Below are positions 9,608-22,405 of a stretch of 64,000 nt of DNA, one piece after another. The stretch comes from Hygrophila difformis (taxonomy: Eukaryota > Streptophyta > Magnoliopsida > Lamiales > Acanthaceae), in contig JAOANR010000004.1 in NCBI GenBank assembly GCA_030278955.1, positions 56,445,120-56,509,119 on the forward strand. Direction: 5' to 3'. Numbering within the stretch: position 1 is the first letter of the stretch; every line of letters begins with the position of its first letter. The position numbers and the translations under genes are program-made. Below the pieces are notes generated by a model that saw nothing but the letters and a program-made list of their open reading frames with translations, made no database searches and was not told where the DNA came from.

Positions 9608-11430
9608 TGATAATGGCCAAAATTGACCATTATTTTCAATCTATTTCCGTGTCTAATACGGACATTTGATCGCATCCCGGTCTTATTTTAATAAGAAAGC
9701 AGTTGAATTTAACAGATTTATGCAAGTTTGTATAAATAATAAGCTGGTATTGAAAAATACAAAAATATTGTTATTTTTTAGTAATTTTATATTAAAAAAC
9801 CCAAAAACATGATAAAAATACTAAAAATCCTACACTTGATTAATTCTGGTTCGGTGTTGTCTATTCGGTGGAACACGAGTTCATTAAATGGAGCACAAAC
9901 CAAATAATCAAGTGAAATAAATATTATATTTATATTATTTTTATTTTTATTTTTATTTTTATATTTTGATGTATATATTTTTATTTTTATGTTTAGTTAT
10001 TTCTATTCCCATTTTCGATTTTAATTAGAATTAATTGGTCCACTAATCCATTTTTAATTAAGTGCAATTTGTTAAATTACAGGTGGCCCAAGAGTCCAAG
10101 AGTTGCAGTCCAAGCCCAATTAATCCATATTAGCCCAATACCAACCCTCCATTAGCCCATTTCAGTCCAAGCCCAATCCAATATCACCTAAGCCCAACCA
10201 CACCCTAATCTTAACCCTAACCCTAAACCCCAACCGCAGCCGTCGCCGCCGTGCCGCCGCCGCCGCGGCCGGCCGGCGAGATCCGCTCACCATCCCCACC
10301 ATCCAGTCATCTCCGCAGCTCTCTTCCGCCAGTCACCACCCCTCACAGCCCTCCTCGGCCAGCCTCCGGCCACCCCTCAACCTCACAGCCAACCATCGCC
10401 GCCCCTCTCTTCCTCCGCCGTCCTCAGTCCAGCCACCATCAACACCCATTTCCAACCACCCACTTTTTCACCATTTCCAACCCCCTCAACCTCCGATTCC
10501 GACAGCCCTCATCCACCATCGCCCCTTCACGCCACCACCGGAGCACCACAGCCCCATCCCCAAATCTGTCATCACCCCTCAACCGAAACCCTCCGTCCTC
10601 CGTCGCCACGCACCCAGCGGCCGTCTCCGGCGAAATCCATCCTCAAGGCCCAAAACCGAAGATCAATAGAAGAAGAGAAATGGAAAAATAGAAACTGAAA
10701 ATAGAAAGAAAGAAGAAGGAACGAGAAGAATTTTAGAAAACTAGACGAAAGAAAAATAGAGGAAATGAAAACTGGAAAGAAGAAATAAGAAGATAAAAGA
10801 AAGGATGAGGAAGAAGAAGAAAATGGGGGAAGAAGAAAAAGAAAAGAACGAGAAGAAGAAAAGAAGAAGATGAAGACAGAAAGAACGAGACAGAATGAGG
10901 AAGAAGAAGAAATTTGGGGAAAGAAAAGAAATCTGATGAGAGAGGGAAGAAAGAGAAAGAGAGAGAAGAGAATTAATCCCTTGTCGCGGAGTAACACATC
11001 GCGCCCAAGTGCTCCGCGCCCAAAAAAATGCTCCGCGCCCAAGAATTATTCCGAGACTGTGAGAGGAGAATCAGGGCACAAAATTTTGTCGCGGAACATG
11101 GTTCCGCGACAAAGTGGATCGCGCCCAGGACAGTGTACCGCGACAAAGCTTCCCCGACAGAGACAGCTCTATCGCGCCCAAGACAGTCCGCGACAAGCAG
11201 GCATCACGTGACTCTCATAAATTAATTTCCCACATGTCGAATCAACCAGGAAGTCCCAGGATCGCAGCTCCACCAATGCAATAATTCTTGTCTTTTCCCC
11301 TGGACCTCGAAGTCCCGGCCCCTCCTGGGCGCCATCTTGGAGCCAAAAAGTGTTTTGTCCCTATTCCGCGACAAAGCAGTTGTTTGGCGACCAGATGGGC
11401 CTAATGGGCCTAGGGCTAATTTTCTACCTC

Positions 11431-11438
11431 TATAAATA
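11431..11438 (+). promoter_or_regulatory. TATA box, copy A 3' LTR
   Basis: Identical context to 2744-2751. Transcription from here would read out into the minus-strand Copia segment at 15441 and towards copy B. Confidence 0.65.
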
Positions 11439-12027
11439 TAACCTCCCACCCCCTTGAACAGTAACCTAGCTACACTTTAGTTTAGTTTACTGTTTTGGAG
11501 GCACCACTGTGCTCTCCAAAATTAGTGTAGGTAGATAGTTTTATTTATTTTATTTTATGCAATGTAGTAGATCTTAGCTTAGTTTGATTTATGCTTTGTA
11601 ATAAATAAGTGTAGCTAGTGTTCATTTTATTTTTCCAGTTTTATATTTTTGTACTTTTGGGTTTCAAACACTTAATTAATGGGTGTATTTTGAACCATGT
11701 TTTGGTATTGTAGTTAGATTTTATTGCTTTCCTTATTTAATAAAATGCATCAACATTTGATATTTACCCTTGATAGATTTAATGTAGGCTTTATTTTATT
11801 TTATTTTATTTTTATTTTTAGTGTTAGCATAGTGTGTTCGTATTTTTGCTTTTGCACTAGTTTTAGTCTTTTTCTCTCTTACTTTACTGTTCTTGTCTTT
11901 ATAGTGTTAGGTACCTTTGTTACTTTTTATTTTCTCTTTCTTGTGCATTAGATCTAAAAGGGGTATATATTAAAGTGTTTGTGCATTTTTATTTAAAATT
12001 GCATCTCCTATATTGTATTGCATCACA

Positions 12028-12703
12028 TTGTAACCCCACGGGTTGCAATGTAATTTTCCCGTTGTGATCCCACGGATCACAACGCACTCCCCCGCAATGC
12101 AATATTAGGCGTTATGCTGCCAAAATTTTTATAAAATATTTTAAAACCCTTTGTCGCCATACACTCTTGTCGCGGAACCACGTTCCGCGACAAAACCCAT
12201 GTTTAGCGACAAAGGACCAAATTCTTGCATTTTGTCTGCATGGCTTTTGTCGCGGAATACCCTTGTCGCGGAACCACGTTCCGCGACAAAATCTTATTCC
12301 GAGACAGAAAATTATGCCTTGCCATTATTTTGAAACCCCTTGGTCGCGATGCAACTCTTGTCGCGGAACCACGTTCCGCGACAAAATCCTTGATTAGCGA
12401 CCAAGGACCCAAATACTTGTATTTTTATTCCGGGAGGACTCTGGCGCGGAACCTTTGTCGCGGAACCACGTACCGCGACAAAATCCTTGTTCCGCGACCA
12501 GGAATTATGTCCTTACCAATTTTCAACCCTTTTGTCGCTATACCTCCTTGTCGCGGAACCATGTTCCGCGACAAAATTTTTGCTTAGCGACAAAACAAAC
12601 CCTAAATTTTCAAAATCCCATTTCTCTTATTTCCCAAACCTTTGTCGCGAAACCTTTGTCGCGGAGCCACGCTCCGCGACACGAACTCTGCATCGCGACA
12701 AAG
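12028..12703. repeat. Palindrome array (copy A 3' LTR)
   Basis: Same eight palindromes and spacing as 3341-4016, with the fifth unit restored to a better match. Confidence 0.9.
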
Positions 12704-15440
12704 TGGCACTTTTGCCAAATTTTTATTCTCCATCTCACTCCATTAATTAATTGAACCTTTATATTAATATTTTGAGGTTGAGATCCAATGATCTCAACCC
12801 ATGATTAATTTGATATAAAGAACTTTGTTCAATTCCCCATTAAAAGATTCTTCTACAAATAATTAAACTCTAATGATCTAAGTATATAATCCGGACTGTA
12901 ATTAATTAATTAATTATGGAATGAGTGATTATTTAGACATAATGAGTAATTATGGATTAATTTCCATACCCTTGCATGAGAAACCAATGTCTCTCATGCA
13001 AGATGACCCAAAAATATTTTTCTTTTATTTATTTTGTCTTTTCCCGTAATGTGTGAAACAGCTAATAAGGAATATATCAGATTAATGTTGGCGGGTATTC
13101 CCACACGGATAACTAGCTCGTGGTCTGTATATTAATTATTAAATGTTATTTTGCATGGTCTGGATAGTGGCCGGTGGAAGCCTTGGCGGTTCGTCCATCC
13201 GGGATTATAATAGCTGCTCAGCTGACTCCTATCCGGATACAGTTTCTATTTCTTTATCTTAATTTCAAACCTGAATTTTGAGCTGTAATAGTATCAAATG
13301 ATGTCGATCAACATTGCTTGAATAGTATTACAGCAAGAAAACATGTAGGTTTTTCTCTCGTTTCACAGATAGTAGGGGTCTTAATGATAGCGATCACTGT
13401 TGTTAAGATTATTCTGCTATCTAAAATCTTTCCATCTGGAATAATTGGGAACTGGATAGCAGATGTTTGCAGTCCAGATCACCCCAGTTGTTTCTGGCAC
13501 TCTCTTTAGCCAAAATTCTTCTCATCTCCGGCTATTTCATCTTTGTGTTCCAACTTCTGTCTAAACCCACCTTATATTTTGTGTTATTTAATTTTACACT
13601 TCTCTATAACTTTATGCATGATATTATTATGTAGATATTGTGGTCAATATTATTTTGGGATCCTTCCCTTGGACATAGAAGTCTTGATTTAAATCAGATG
13701 TCTCATAATAAATTTCCAACAAAAATTCCTTTATAAAATCTGGATCTGAGTAAGGGATAAATTCGACAGTTATGACTAATTCATATCCGACTGGGGGTTG
13801 ATTTTGGGAAATTAGAAGCAGAGTCAACGATTAGGTCTCACCTAGACTGAAAGGATCTGTGTTTTAATTGAGAGTCTAGTATCTGATAGGGAATGATTTT
13901 CAGACTTATTATTTTCCAAAATTGCTGTTTGTTGGAAATCTTGTATTAAATATTGCACTGGGTCAGATTCCACTTGGATTCCGATAAGGTGTGACAGATA
14001 ATACTAGAGGAACAACATTCGGGCCTTGGTTATTTTCTAAGGTAGGGTTGAGTATTCTTTCAACTGTTATCTTCTTCTGCCAAAGCCTATTTTTGAGTCC
14101 TGAGTGAGTGCATCCGGAACGAACTAATTTATTAGTTCGTTTCATTAGTTTGTATCTCATAACCACCCGACGAGAAGTGAACACTGCGAGCGGTTCACCG
14201 AGAATAGGGAATTCTTGATCCACATCCGGTCATTCTGACTGGGGGCTTTCTTTTACTATCAGGGTCAAACTTTCAGAAACCTCCGAGTGATAGGGTTTTA
14301 AATGCTTTCTTTATCGCTTTCTTTTAACTGCTTTCGTTAGAGGTCACTCGGTTGTATTGAGAGTTGTGTAACTGCTACTAGGACAGAGAGTTAAGGGATA
14401 GTTCAGGGCTTGATTAGAATCTTTGGGTGTGACATGGGGGAATGATAGCAGTACTTGACATCTCAATAAATGATTTGTCGGGTGTTGCTTGTCCACCACA
14501 GATGAATAATATGCCTCAGCATGGCCATGTGAGGGCAGTTGTGAGTCTGTGGTATCTTAGAATTTGTTGTCTTAAGAGCATGTAAACTCTTACTGTAAGT
14601 ACCTGTCTGTTAAAGGGAACATGGTATAGAGAGCATGAGAGTTAGCTAACTGAAGAGTTATCCCAAACAAAGATCTGTGTATTAAAATGGAAGTTTAATT
14701 GTGTTTCATCTGAATTTTGTCCAATCTTTATTCTTTTCTTCCTGTCCCTTCTGTCATAATTTAAATCTGCTTTCTTAGATAATTTTAACCGCTTTCTTAG
14801 AATAATTTTATTGCTTTCATAGATTAGATTTAATTCGCTTTTTTAGAATAATTTTATCTGCTTATTTTAATTGCTTTCATAGTTTAATTTAAATTCTGTC
14901 AAGTAGTTGTTAGTCAAAACACAAACTCGAATCGAGTAACCGAGTGGAAAATCTTAGTAAATGACGTGGGCCCTGCTTCCATCGCACATCCTCCAGTGAA
15001 CGATCCGGTACTTACTATAAATTACTGCAATTTTTGACTCCGTGCGCTTTCGGGGGCACAGTTTCTTAACACGAGTAAATAAAAATGTGATTTTTCAGAA
15101 AATACTCATGTAGTGGGAATCTGCCGAAAGTTTCATGGCAGGGAATCTCATGACATGAAATCATGAGAAGTATCATGGCACATATGCCGGGGACCCTCAG
15201 TGTGACAGGCTGAAGGTCAATTTATCCCGGTTGTATCATGAGATTTGTCAGATGTTTCATGGCAGAGAGGACCACATTACCATTTGAAATTAAAGCCCCT
15301 CACATGAGTAATAAAGAGTAACACTCTTAAAATATCCCTAAACCCTTTCCCACGAATCATAACGCTTTTCATTTAATAAATCTAACCTGATATATTTTAT
15401 TGAAAAATACTCGTGTTAATGAAATTTGTCAAAAGTTTCA

Positions 15441-15445
15441 GACAA
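15441..15445. repeat. Target-site duplication of copy A, right
   Basis: GACAA matches 931-935. Collapsing one copy restores a continuous Copia reading frame. Confidence 0.95.
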
Positions 15446-17426
15446 CCAAATGTATGAAAATATCTAACATTAGGAAGTTTATCATACCATATTTGATAAG
15501 GAGTGAAATTTGTCTTTGGCCTCAAAAGAACTCTGTTTGAAATGTGACATGCTGTATTGACAGCTTTTGCCCAAAAAGTCTTTGGTAGTGTGCTCCCATG
15601 AAGCATAGATCTTGCCATCTCTTGTAAGGTTCTATTTTTCCTTTCTACAATCCCATTTTGTTGAGGAGTCTTTGGGGCAGAGAACTCTTGAGAAATTCCA
15701 TGTTGTTTACAGAAGTCAGTGAACTGTTGATTGTCAAACTCCCTCCCATGATCAGTTCTAATCCTTTTGATTTTTCCTTGTTTTTGATTCATGATCTTCA
15801 GGCTTGTGGACTCAAAATACTCAAAGGCTTCATCTTTTGATCTGAGAAAACAAACAAAGGTAAATCTAGAAAAGTCATCAACTATCACAAGTACATACCT
15901 TTTGCCATTAAGGCTTTCTACTTCCATTGGACCCATCAAGTCCATGTGAATGAGTTCAAGGCAGTGATTTGTGGTAATTTCATCGACTCGTTTGTGTTGA
16001 GCTTTGGTTTGTTTTCCTTTAAAACAGCCTTCACAGACAATTTGAGAGTTGTTCTGTAGTTTTGGCAACCCTTTGACAGCTCCAGAAATGCTCAATTTGT
16101 AGAGAGTTTGATAATTCAAGTGTGTCATTCTTTTGTGCCATAGGCTTGTAAGATCTTCCTTCAAAATCAAAGCCCTGTCTACTGTTTCCTTTAGGACATA
16201 ACAATTGTTAGTAGACCTTTTCCCTGACATGATACACTTGTAATCTTTAAAGACATAGCAAGTATTCATATCAAATAGCACTAAAGAATTTTCATCACAT
16301 AATTGACTTATGGAGATCAGATTGGTAGTTAAACCATCAACAAAGTAAACCTTAGAGAGATTAGAAAGAACTCCCTTTTCAATTTTACCATAACCAGTGA
16401 TTTTGCTTTTGGCACCATCTCCATACATCACCTCTCCACAATCCTGTTCTGTGAAGTTTTGTAGTATATTTTTGGTTCCAGTCATATGCCTAGAGCATCC
16501 AGAATCAAAATACCACAAAGTGTTCTTTTGATGTGCCTGCAAAGATACAACAACAAGACCAAGTGACTGTTGATTAGAATGTTTAGGTATCCAGGCCTTA
16601 CGAATCTGGATCTTCTTTTGTAGTTCTAACGTCGGCCAGACAACAGGTCTTCCATTTAAGAGATCTCGAACAATCCTTAAACAAGTGTCTGCTTGATTAC
16701 CAGGTAGACCACAATATATACAATCCCTTGAGTCTTGGGGTGCAATATTGACTTGAATTGGCACATTTTTATAAGCAGCAGCATTGCTTGACTGTTCACC
16801 AAGATATCCTCCACTAACAAAGTTTCTCTTGGTTGGTTTGAATTTCTTTGCTTTACCTTTCTTCTTGTATCCTATACCTGAAAGATCACCAGGTCTTTTG
16901 CACATAGAAAGAACTGAATCCAATTTATTTTTACCTTTTACCGTTTGAGAGAGTTCATTGCATTTGGCTTGAAGTTGTAGATTTTCTGTGGCCAAACATG
17001 TCTTTGCATCAGAAAGTTTGGAGCATTCATCTTGAAGTTCCTCAACTTTGAGCTTTGCTAGCTTTAATTCCTTTTGTAATTTGATCTTTTCAGCAGATAG
17101 ATTATCATAAGAAATTCCGAGGTCAGTCAGTTGTGCTAACAACTTCTTATTTTCGTTGAAGGCTGTATCATACTCGAACTTTATCTCTTCATATGCATCG
17201 GCCAGTTTTGAGTATATTTCACTGATATTACCTGCATCCATATAATCATCTTCATCAGTAGAATAATCTATTGAATTTGTTATACCTGGTTGGGGACTAC
17301 AGTCTCGAATAGTCAATGCGATAACATCTTCAGAGTCACTTTGTTGTTCCTCTGTTGCTTCAACATCGCATTCGTCATCACTGAGTGTAGCTTGATAAGC
17401 TTTTCCTTCTTTCCTTTTGGCAGTAG

Positions 17427-17431
17427 GACAT
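17427..17431. repeat. Target-site duplication of copy B, left
   Basis: GACAT is repeated at 31427-31431. Confidence 0.95.
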
Positions 17432-20167
17432 TGAAACTTTTGACAAATTTCATTAACACGAGTATTTTTCAATAAAAAATATCAGGTTTGAATTTATTAA
17501 ATGAAGGAGTTATGATTTATGGAATGGGTTTAGGGATATATTAAGGTTGTTACTCTTTATTACTCATGTGAGGGGCTTTAATTTCAAATGACAATGTGGT
17601 CCTCTCTGCCATGAAACTTCTGACAAATCTCATGATACAACCGGGATAAATTGACCTTCAGCCTGTCACACTGAGGGTCCCCGGCATATGCGCCATGATA
17701 CTTCTCATGATTTCATGTCATGAGATTCCCTGCCATGAAACTTTCGGCAGATTCCCACTACATGAGTATTTTCCGAAAAATCATGTTTTTATTTACTCGT
17801 GTTAAGAAACTGTGCCCCCGAAAGCGCACGGAGTCAAAAATTGCAGTATTTATAGTAAGTACCGGATCGTTCACTGGAGGATGTGCGATGGAAGCAGGGC
17901 CCACGCCGTTTACTAAGATTTTCCACTCGGTTACTCGATTCGAGTTTGAGATATGACTAACAACTACTTGACATAATTTAAACTAAGCTATGAAAGCAAT
18001 TAAAATAAAGCAGATAAAATTATTCTACAAAGCAAATTAAATTTAATCTAAGAAAGCAATAAGATTAATCTAAGAAAGCGATTAAGATTATTCTAAGAAA
18101 GCAGATTTAAAATGAGACAGAAGGGACAGGAAGAAAATAATAAAGATTGGACAATATTCAGATGAAACACAATTAAACTTCCATTTTGTTACACAGATCT
18201 TTGTTTGGGATAATTCGTTCAGTTAGCTAATTCTCATGCTCTCTATACCATGTTCCCTTTAACAGACAGGTACTTACAGTAAGAGTTTACATGCTCTTAA
18301 GAAAACAAAATCTAAGATACCACAGACTCACAAATGCCCTCACATGGCCATGCTGAGGCATATTATTCATCTGTGGTGGACAAGCAACACCTGACAAATC
18401 ATTTATTGAAGTGCCAAGTACCGTTATCATTCCCCCATGTCACACCCAAAGATTCTAATCAAGCCCTGAACTATCCCTTAACTCTCAGTCCTAGTAGCAG
18501 TTACACAACTCTCAATACAACCGAGTGACCTCTAACGAAAGCATTTAAAAGAAAGCGATAAAGAAAGCATTTAAAATCCTATCACTCGGAGGTTTTTGAA
18601 AGTCTGACCCTGGTAGTAAAAGAAAGCCCCCAGTCAGAATGACCGGGTGTGGATCAAGAATTCCCTATTCTCGGTGAACCGCTCGTAGTGTTCACTTCCC
18701 TTCGGGTGGTTATGAGATACAAACTAATGAAACGAACTAATAAATTAGTTCGTTCCGGATGCACTCACTCAGGACTCAATAATAGGCTTTGGCAGAAGAG
18801 GATAGCAGTTGAAAGAATACTCAACCCTACCTTAGAAAATAACCAAGGCCCGAGTGTTGTTCCTCTAGTATTATCTGTCACACCTTATCGGAATCCAAGT
18901 GGAATCTGACCCAGTGCAATATTTAATACAAGATTTCCAACAAACAGCAATTTTGGAAAATAATAAATCTGAAAATCATTCCCTATCAGGTACTAGACTC
19001 TCAATTAAAACGCAGATCCTTTCAGTCTAGGTGAGACCTAATTGCTGACTCTGTTCTAATTCCCCAAAATCAACCCCCAGTCGGATATGAATTAGTCATA
19101 ACTGTCGAATTTATCCCTTACTCAGATCCGGATTATATAAGGAATTTTTGTTGGAAATTTAATATGAAACATCTGATTTAAATCAAGACTTCTATGTCCA
19201 AGGGAAGGATCCCAAAATAATATTGACCACAATATCTACATAATAATATCATGCATAAATTTATAAGGAAGTGTAAAATTAACTAACCCAAAATATAAGG
19301 TGGGTTTAGACAGAAGTTGACACACAGATATGAAGTAGCCGGAGATGAGAAGAATTTTGGCTAAAGAGAGTGCCAGAAATAACTGGGGTGATCTGGACTG
19401 CAAACATCTGCTATCCAGTTCCCAATTATTCCAGATGGAAAGATTTTAGACAGCAGAATAATCTTAAATGACAGTGGTCGCTATCATTCAGACCCTTACT
19501 GTCTGTGAATCAGAGAAAAACCCACATGTTCTTTCACTGTCTTAATTACTAGATGACATTGACCTATGTCGTCTAATGTTGGCACAGTTTGAGATTCGGG
19601 TTTGAAATTAAGATAAAGAAAAAGAAACTGTATCCGGATAGGAGTCAGCTGAGCAGCTATTATAATCCCGGATGGACGAACCGCCAAGGCTTCGACCGAC
19701 CGCTATTCGGACCATGCAAAATAACATCTAATAATTAATATACAGACCACGAGCTAGTTATCCGTGTGGGAATACCCGCCAACATTAATCTGATATATTC
19801 CTTATTAGCTGTTTCACACATTACGGGAAAAGACAAAATAAATAAAAGAAAAATATTTTTGGGTCATCTTGCATGAGAGACATTGGTTTCTCATGCAAGG
19901 TATGGAAATGAATCCATAATTACTCTGTATGTCTAAATAATCACTCATTCCATAATTAATTAATTAATTACAGTCCGGATTATATACTTAGATCATTAGA
20001 GTTTAATCATTTGTAGAAGAATCTTTTAATGGGGAATTGAACAAAGTTCTTTATATCAAATTAATCATGGGTTGAGATCATTGGATCTCAACCTCAAAAT
20101 ATTAATATAAAGGTTCAATTAATTAATGAAGTGAGATGAAGAATAAAAATTTGGCAAAAAGGTGCCA

Positions 20168-20859
20168 CTTTGTCGCGATGCAGAGTTTGTGTCGCGGAGC
20201 ATGGTTCCGCGACAAAGGTTCCGCGACAAAGGGGTGGGAAATAAGAGAAATGGGATTTTGAAAATTAGGGTTTGCTTTGTCGCTTAAGCAAAAATTTTGT
20301 CGCGGAACATGGTTCCGCGACAAAGAGGCATAGCGACAAAGAGGGTTGAAAATTGGTAAGGATATAATTCCTGGTCGCGGAACAAGGATTTTGTCGCGGT
20401 ACGTGGTTCCGCGACAAAGGTTCCGCGCCAGAGTCCTCCCAGAATAAAATTACAAGTATTTGGGTCCTTGGTCGCTAATCAAGGGTTTTGTCGCGGAACG
20501 TGGTTCCGCGATAAGACGTTCCGCGACAAGATTGCTTCGCGACCAAGGGTTTCAAAATTAATGGCAAGGCATAATTTTCTGTCTCGGAATAAGATTTTGT
20601 CGCGGAACGTGGTTCCGCGACAAGGGTGCTCCGCGACAAAAGCCATGCAGACAAAATGCAAGAATTTGGTCCTCTGTCGCTAAACAGGGGTTTTGTCGCG
20701 GAACGTGGTTCCGCGACAAGAGTGTATGGCGACAAAGGGTTTTAAAATATTTTATAAAAATTTTGGCAGCATAACCCCTTATATTGCATTACATGGGTGT
20801 GCGTTGTGATCCGTGGGATCACAACGGGAAAATTACATTGCAACCCGTGGGGTTACAAT
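20168..20859. repeat. Palindrome array (copy B 3' LTR)
   Basis: It carries the same palindrome type as A, including the GATCC/GGATC hairpin next to ACGTGGG-type cores near 20812-20858 and several TTGTCGCGGAAC units with ACGTGG or ATGG centres. Unit order is kept relative to A but individual bases differ. Confidence 0.88.
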
Positions 20860-21444
20860 GTTATGCAATACAATATAGGGGATGCAATTTTAAATAAAAA
20901 TGCACAAACACTAAAATGCCATCCACTTTCTAGATCTAGTCCATTAGAAATAAAAATAAAACTAAAAATAAAAACACTACCTAAGAACTAAAGAAGAAAA
21001 AGTAGGAACAGAACACCAAAAATAAAATAAAAAGAAATAACAAAAACAAGCAATAATAGCAAAAAGATGAAAACAGCCTGTGCTATTACTGAATAAAACA
21101 CCAACACTAAATCTATCAAGGGTCAAGCATTAAGTGTTTATGCATTTTATTAAATAGGGAAAGCAATAAAACCTAACTACAATACATGGTTCAAAATGCA
21201 CCCATTGATTAAGTGTTTGAGACCCACAAACTACAGAATATGAAACTGGAAAAATAAAAGTGAACACTAGCTACACTTATTTATTACAAAGCATAAATTA
21301 AACTAAGCTAAGATCTACTACATTGCATAAAAATAAACTAAGCTACCTACTCTAACATGTTTTTGGAGAGCACAGTGGTGCCTCCAAGAACAGTAAAACT
21401 AAACTAAATGTAGCTAGGTTACTGTTCAAGGGGGTGGGAGGTTA

Positions 21445-21452
21445 TATTTATA
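21445..21452 (-). promoter_or_regulatory. TATA box, copy B 3' LTR
   Basis: The minus strand reads CCTCTATAAATATAACC, as in copy A. Confidence 0.65.
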
Positions 21453-22065
21453 GAGGTGGAAAATTAGCCCTAGGCCCATTAGGCCCATCTGGTCGCCAAA
21501 CAACTGGTTTGTCGCGGAATAGGGACAAAACACTTTTTGGCTCCAAGATGGCGCCCAGGAGGGGGCGGGAGTTGAAATCCCAGGAGAAAAGACAAGGATT
21601 TTAACATTGGCGGGACTTGAAGTCCCAGGACCTCCCGAGTCTTTAGTCACATGGGAAAATTGAATTTATGAGATAGTGCATGTCACGTGACATGCCGGTC
21701 GCGGAAGAGCTGTCTCTGTCGGGGAAGCTTTGTCGCGGTGCACTGTCCTGGGCGCGATCCACTTTGTCGCGGAACATGGTTCCGCGACAAAATTTTGTGC
21801 CCTGATTCTCCTCTCACAGTCTCGGAACAATATTTGGGCGCGGAGCATTTGGGCGCGGAACACCCCACCGCGACAAAGTATCTATCGCGACCAACTGTTT
21901 AATTTCCTCTCTCTCTTCATCATTTATTTCTTCTGTCTCGATCCCAGCTCTCTTTTTCTTTGTTCTTTCTTCTTCCTCCTCCATTTCTTTACAGCTTCTT
22001 CTCCATTTTCTTTCTTCTTCATTCTTTCTTCTCGATTTTTCTGTCTTCTCAATTGGGTGTAGCAA

Positions 22066-22405
22066 GGGGCTACTGTGTTGGCCGGAGTTTGTTGGATGGC
22101 GTTGGAGAAGGGAGGTGGTGCCGGAGATGGCGCCAGATCTGGAAGTGGTGGCGGAGGTGGCAGTTTGGTTGGAGGGATGGAGAAGATGATGATGATGGAT
22201 GGAAATGGATGATGGTGGACATGGTGGTGGCTCGGTGGTGTTGAGGGCGCTGTGGTGGTGGTTGCGAGACGAAGGGGGTGATGGTGGTGGTGAGAATGGG
22301 AGGAGGATGGTGGCCGTGGGCGGCTGCCGAGTGTGGCGGATGAAGGGTTGGGGGTGATCGGAAGGATGGCCGGCGGCGGTGGCGGCGCCGCCGGCGGGAA
22401 AGGGT
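22066..22405 (-). other. GC-rich cassette in LTR (copy B), unrelated to that of copy A
   Basis: In element orientation it runs from a GCCGCCGGCGG-type start to a His/Pro/Ser-coding-like stretch. It sits between the telobox repeats and the purine-rich tract, as in A, but I can align none of it with the A cassette. It is repeated at 30510-30849. Confidence 0.6.

Larger units (their letters stand above)
936..15440 (+). mobile_element. Giant-LTR non-autonomous retrotransposon, copy A (LARD-like)
   Basis: Two near-identical direct repeats, 936-6753 (5,818 bp) and 9608-15440 (5,833 bp), both begin TGATAATGG and end GTCAAAAGTTTCA. They flank 2,854 bp of internal DNA. A perfect tRNA-Asp-type PBS directly follows the first repeat. 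The 5-bp sequence GACAA is present on both sides (931-935 and 15441-15445). No frame in the internal region resembles gag, protease, integrase, RT or RNase H. By eye the LTRs differ by about 15 substitutions and one 15-bp insertion, about 0.25 percent, so the insertion is recent. The layout is that of LARDs, which depend on another element's proteins; the PBS suggests an Athila/Tat-type Ty3/Gypsy helper, which is inference. Confidence 0.95.
9608..15440 (+). repeat. 3' LTR of copy A
   Basis: It is a direct repeat of 936-6753 with about 15 single-base differences and a 15-bp tandem-type insertion near 11005-11020. It carries the telobox (10203-10231), GC-rich cassette (10234-10665), purine tract (10666-10974), TATA box (11431-11438) and palindrome array (12028-12703). 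The palindrome at about 12548 keeps GCGGAACC where the 5' LTR has one mutated base. Confidence 0.95.
15441..17431 (-). pseudogene. Copia polyprotein segment: coiled coil, protease, GAG-pre-integrase, integrase core
   Basis: An open frame of about 660 codons is native Copia; a few residues at each end of the longer open frame are read from the inserted LTRs. In order it has an acidic stretch, a coiled coil (roughly residues 85-180 of the frame starting at 17472), a Lys-rich patch, and a CX2C...C remnant near 251-264. The aspartic protease motif is DSG at 323-325. An HHCC zinc motif follows (H446, H451, C480, C483). The integrase triad is D511, D574 and E610, with the canonical 35-residue gap between the last two. 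The frame is cut at the FGC motif by element A on one side and by element B just downstream of the gag knuckle on the other. All catalytic residues are present, so inactivity comes from the insertions and not from decay. Confidence 0.95.
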
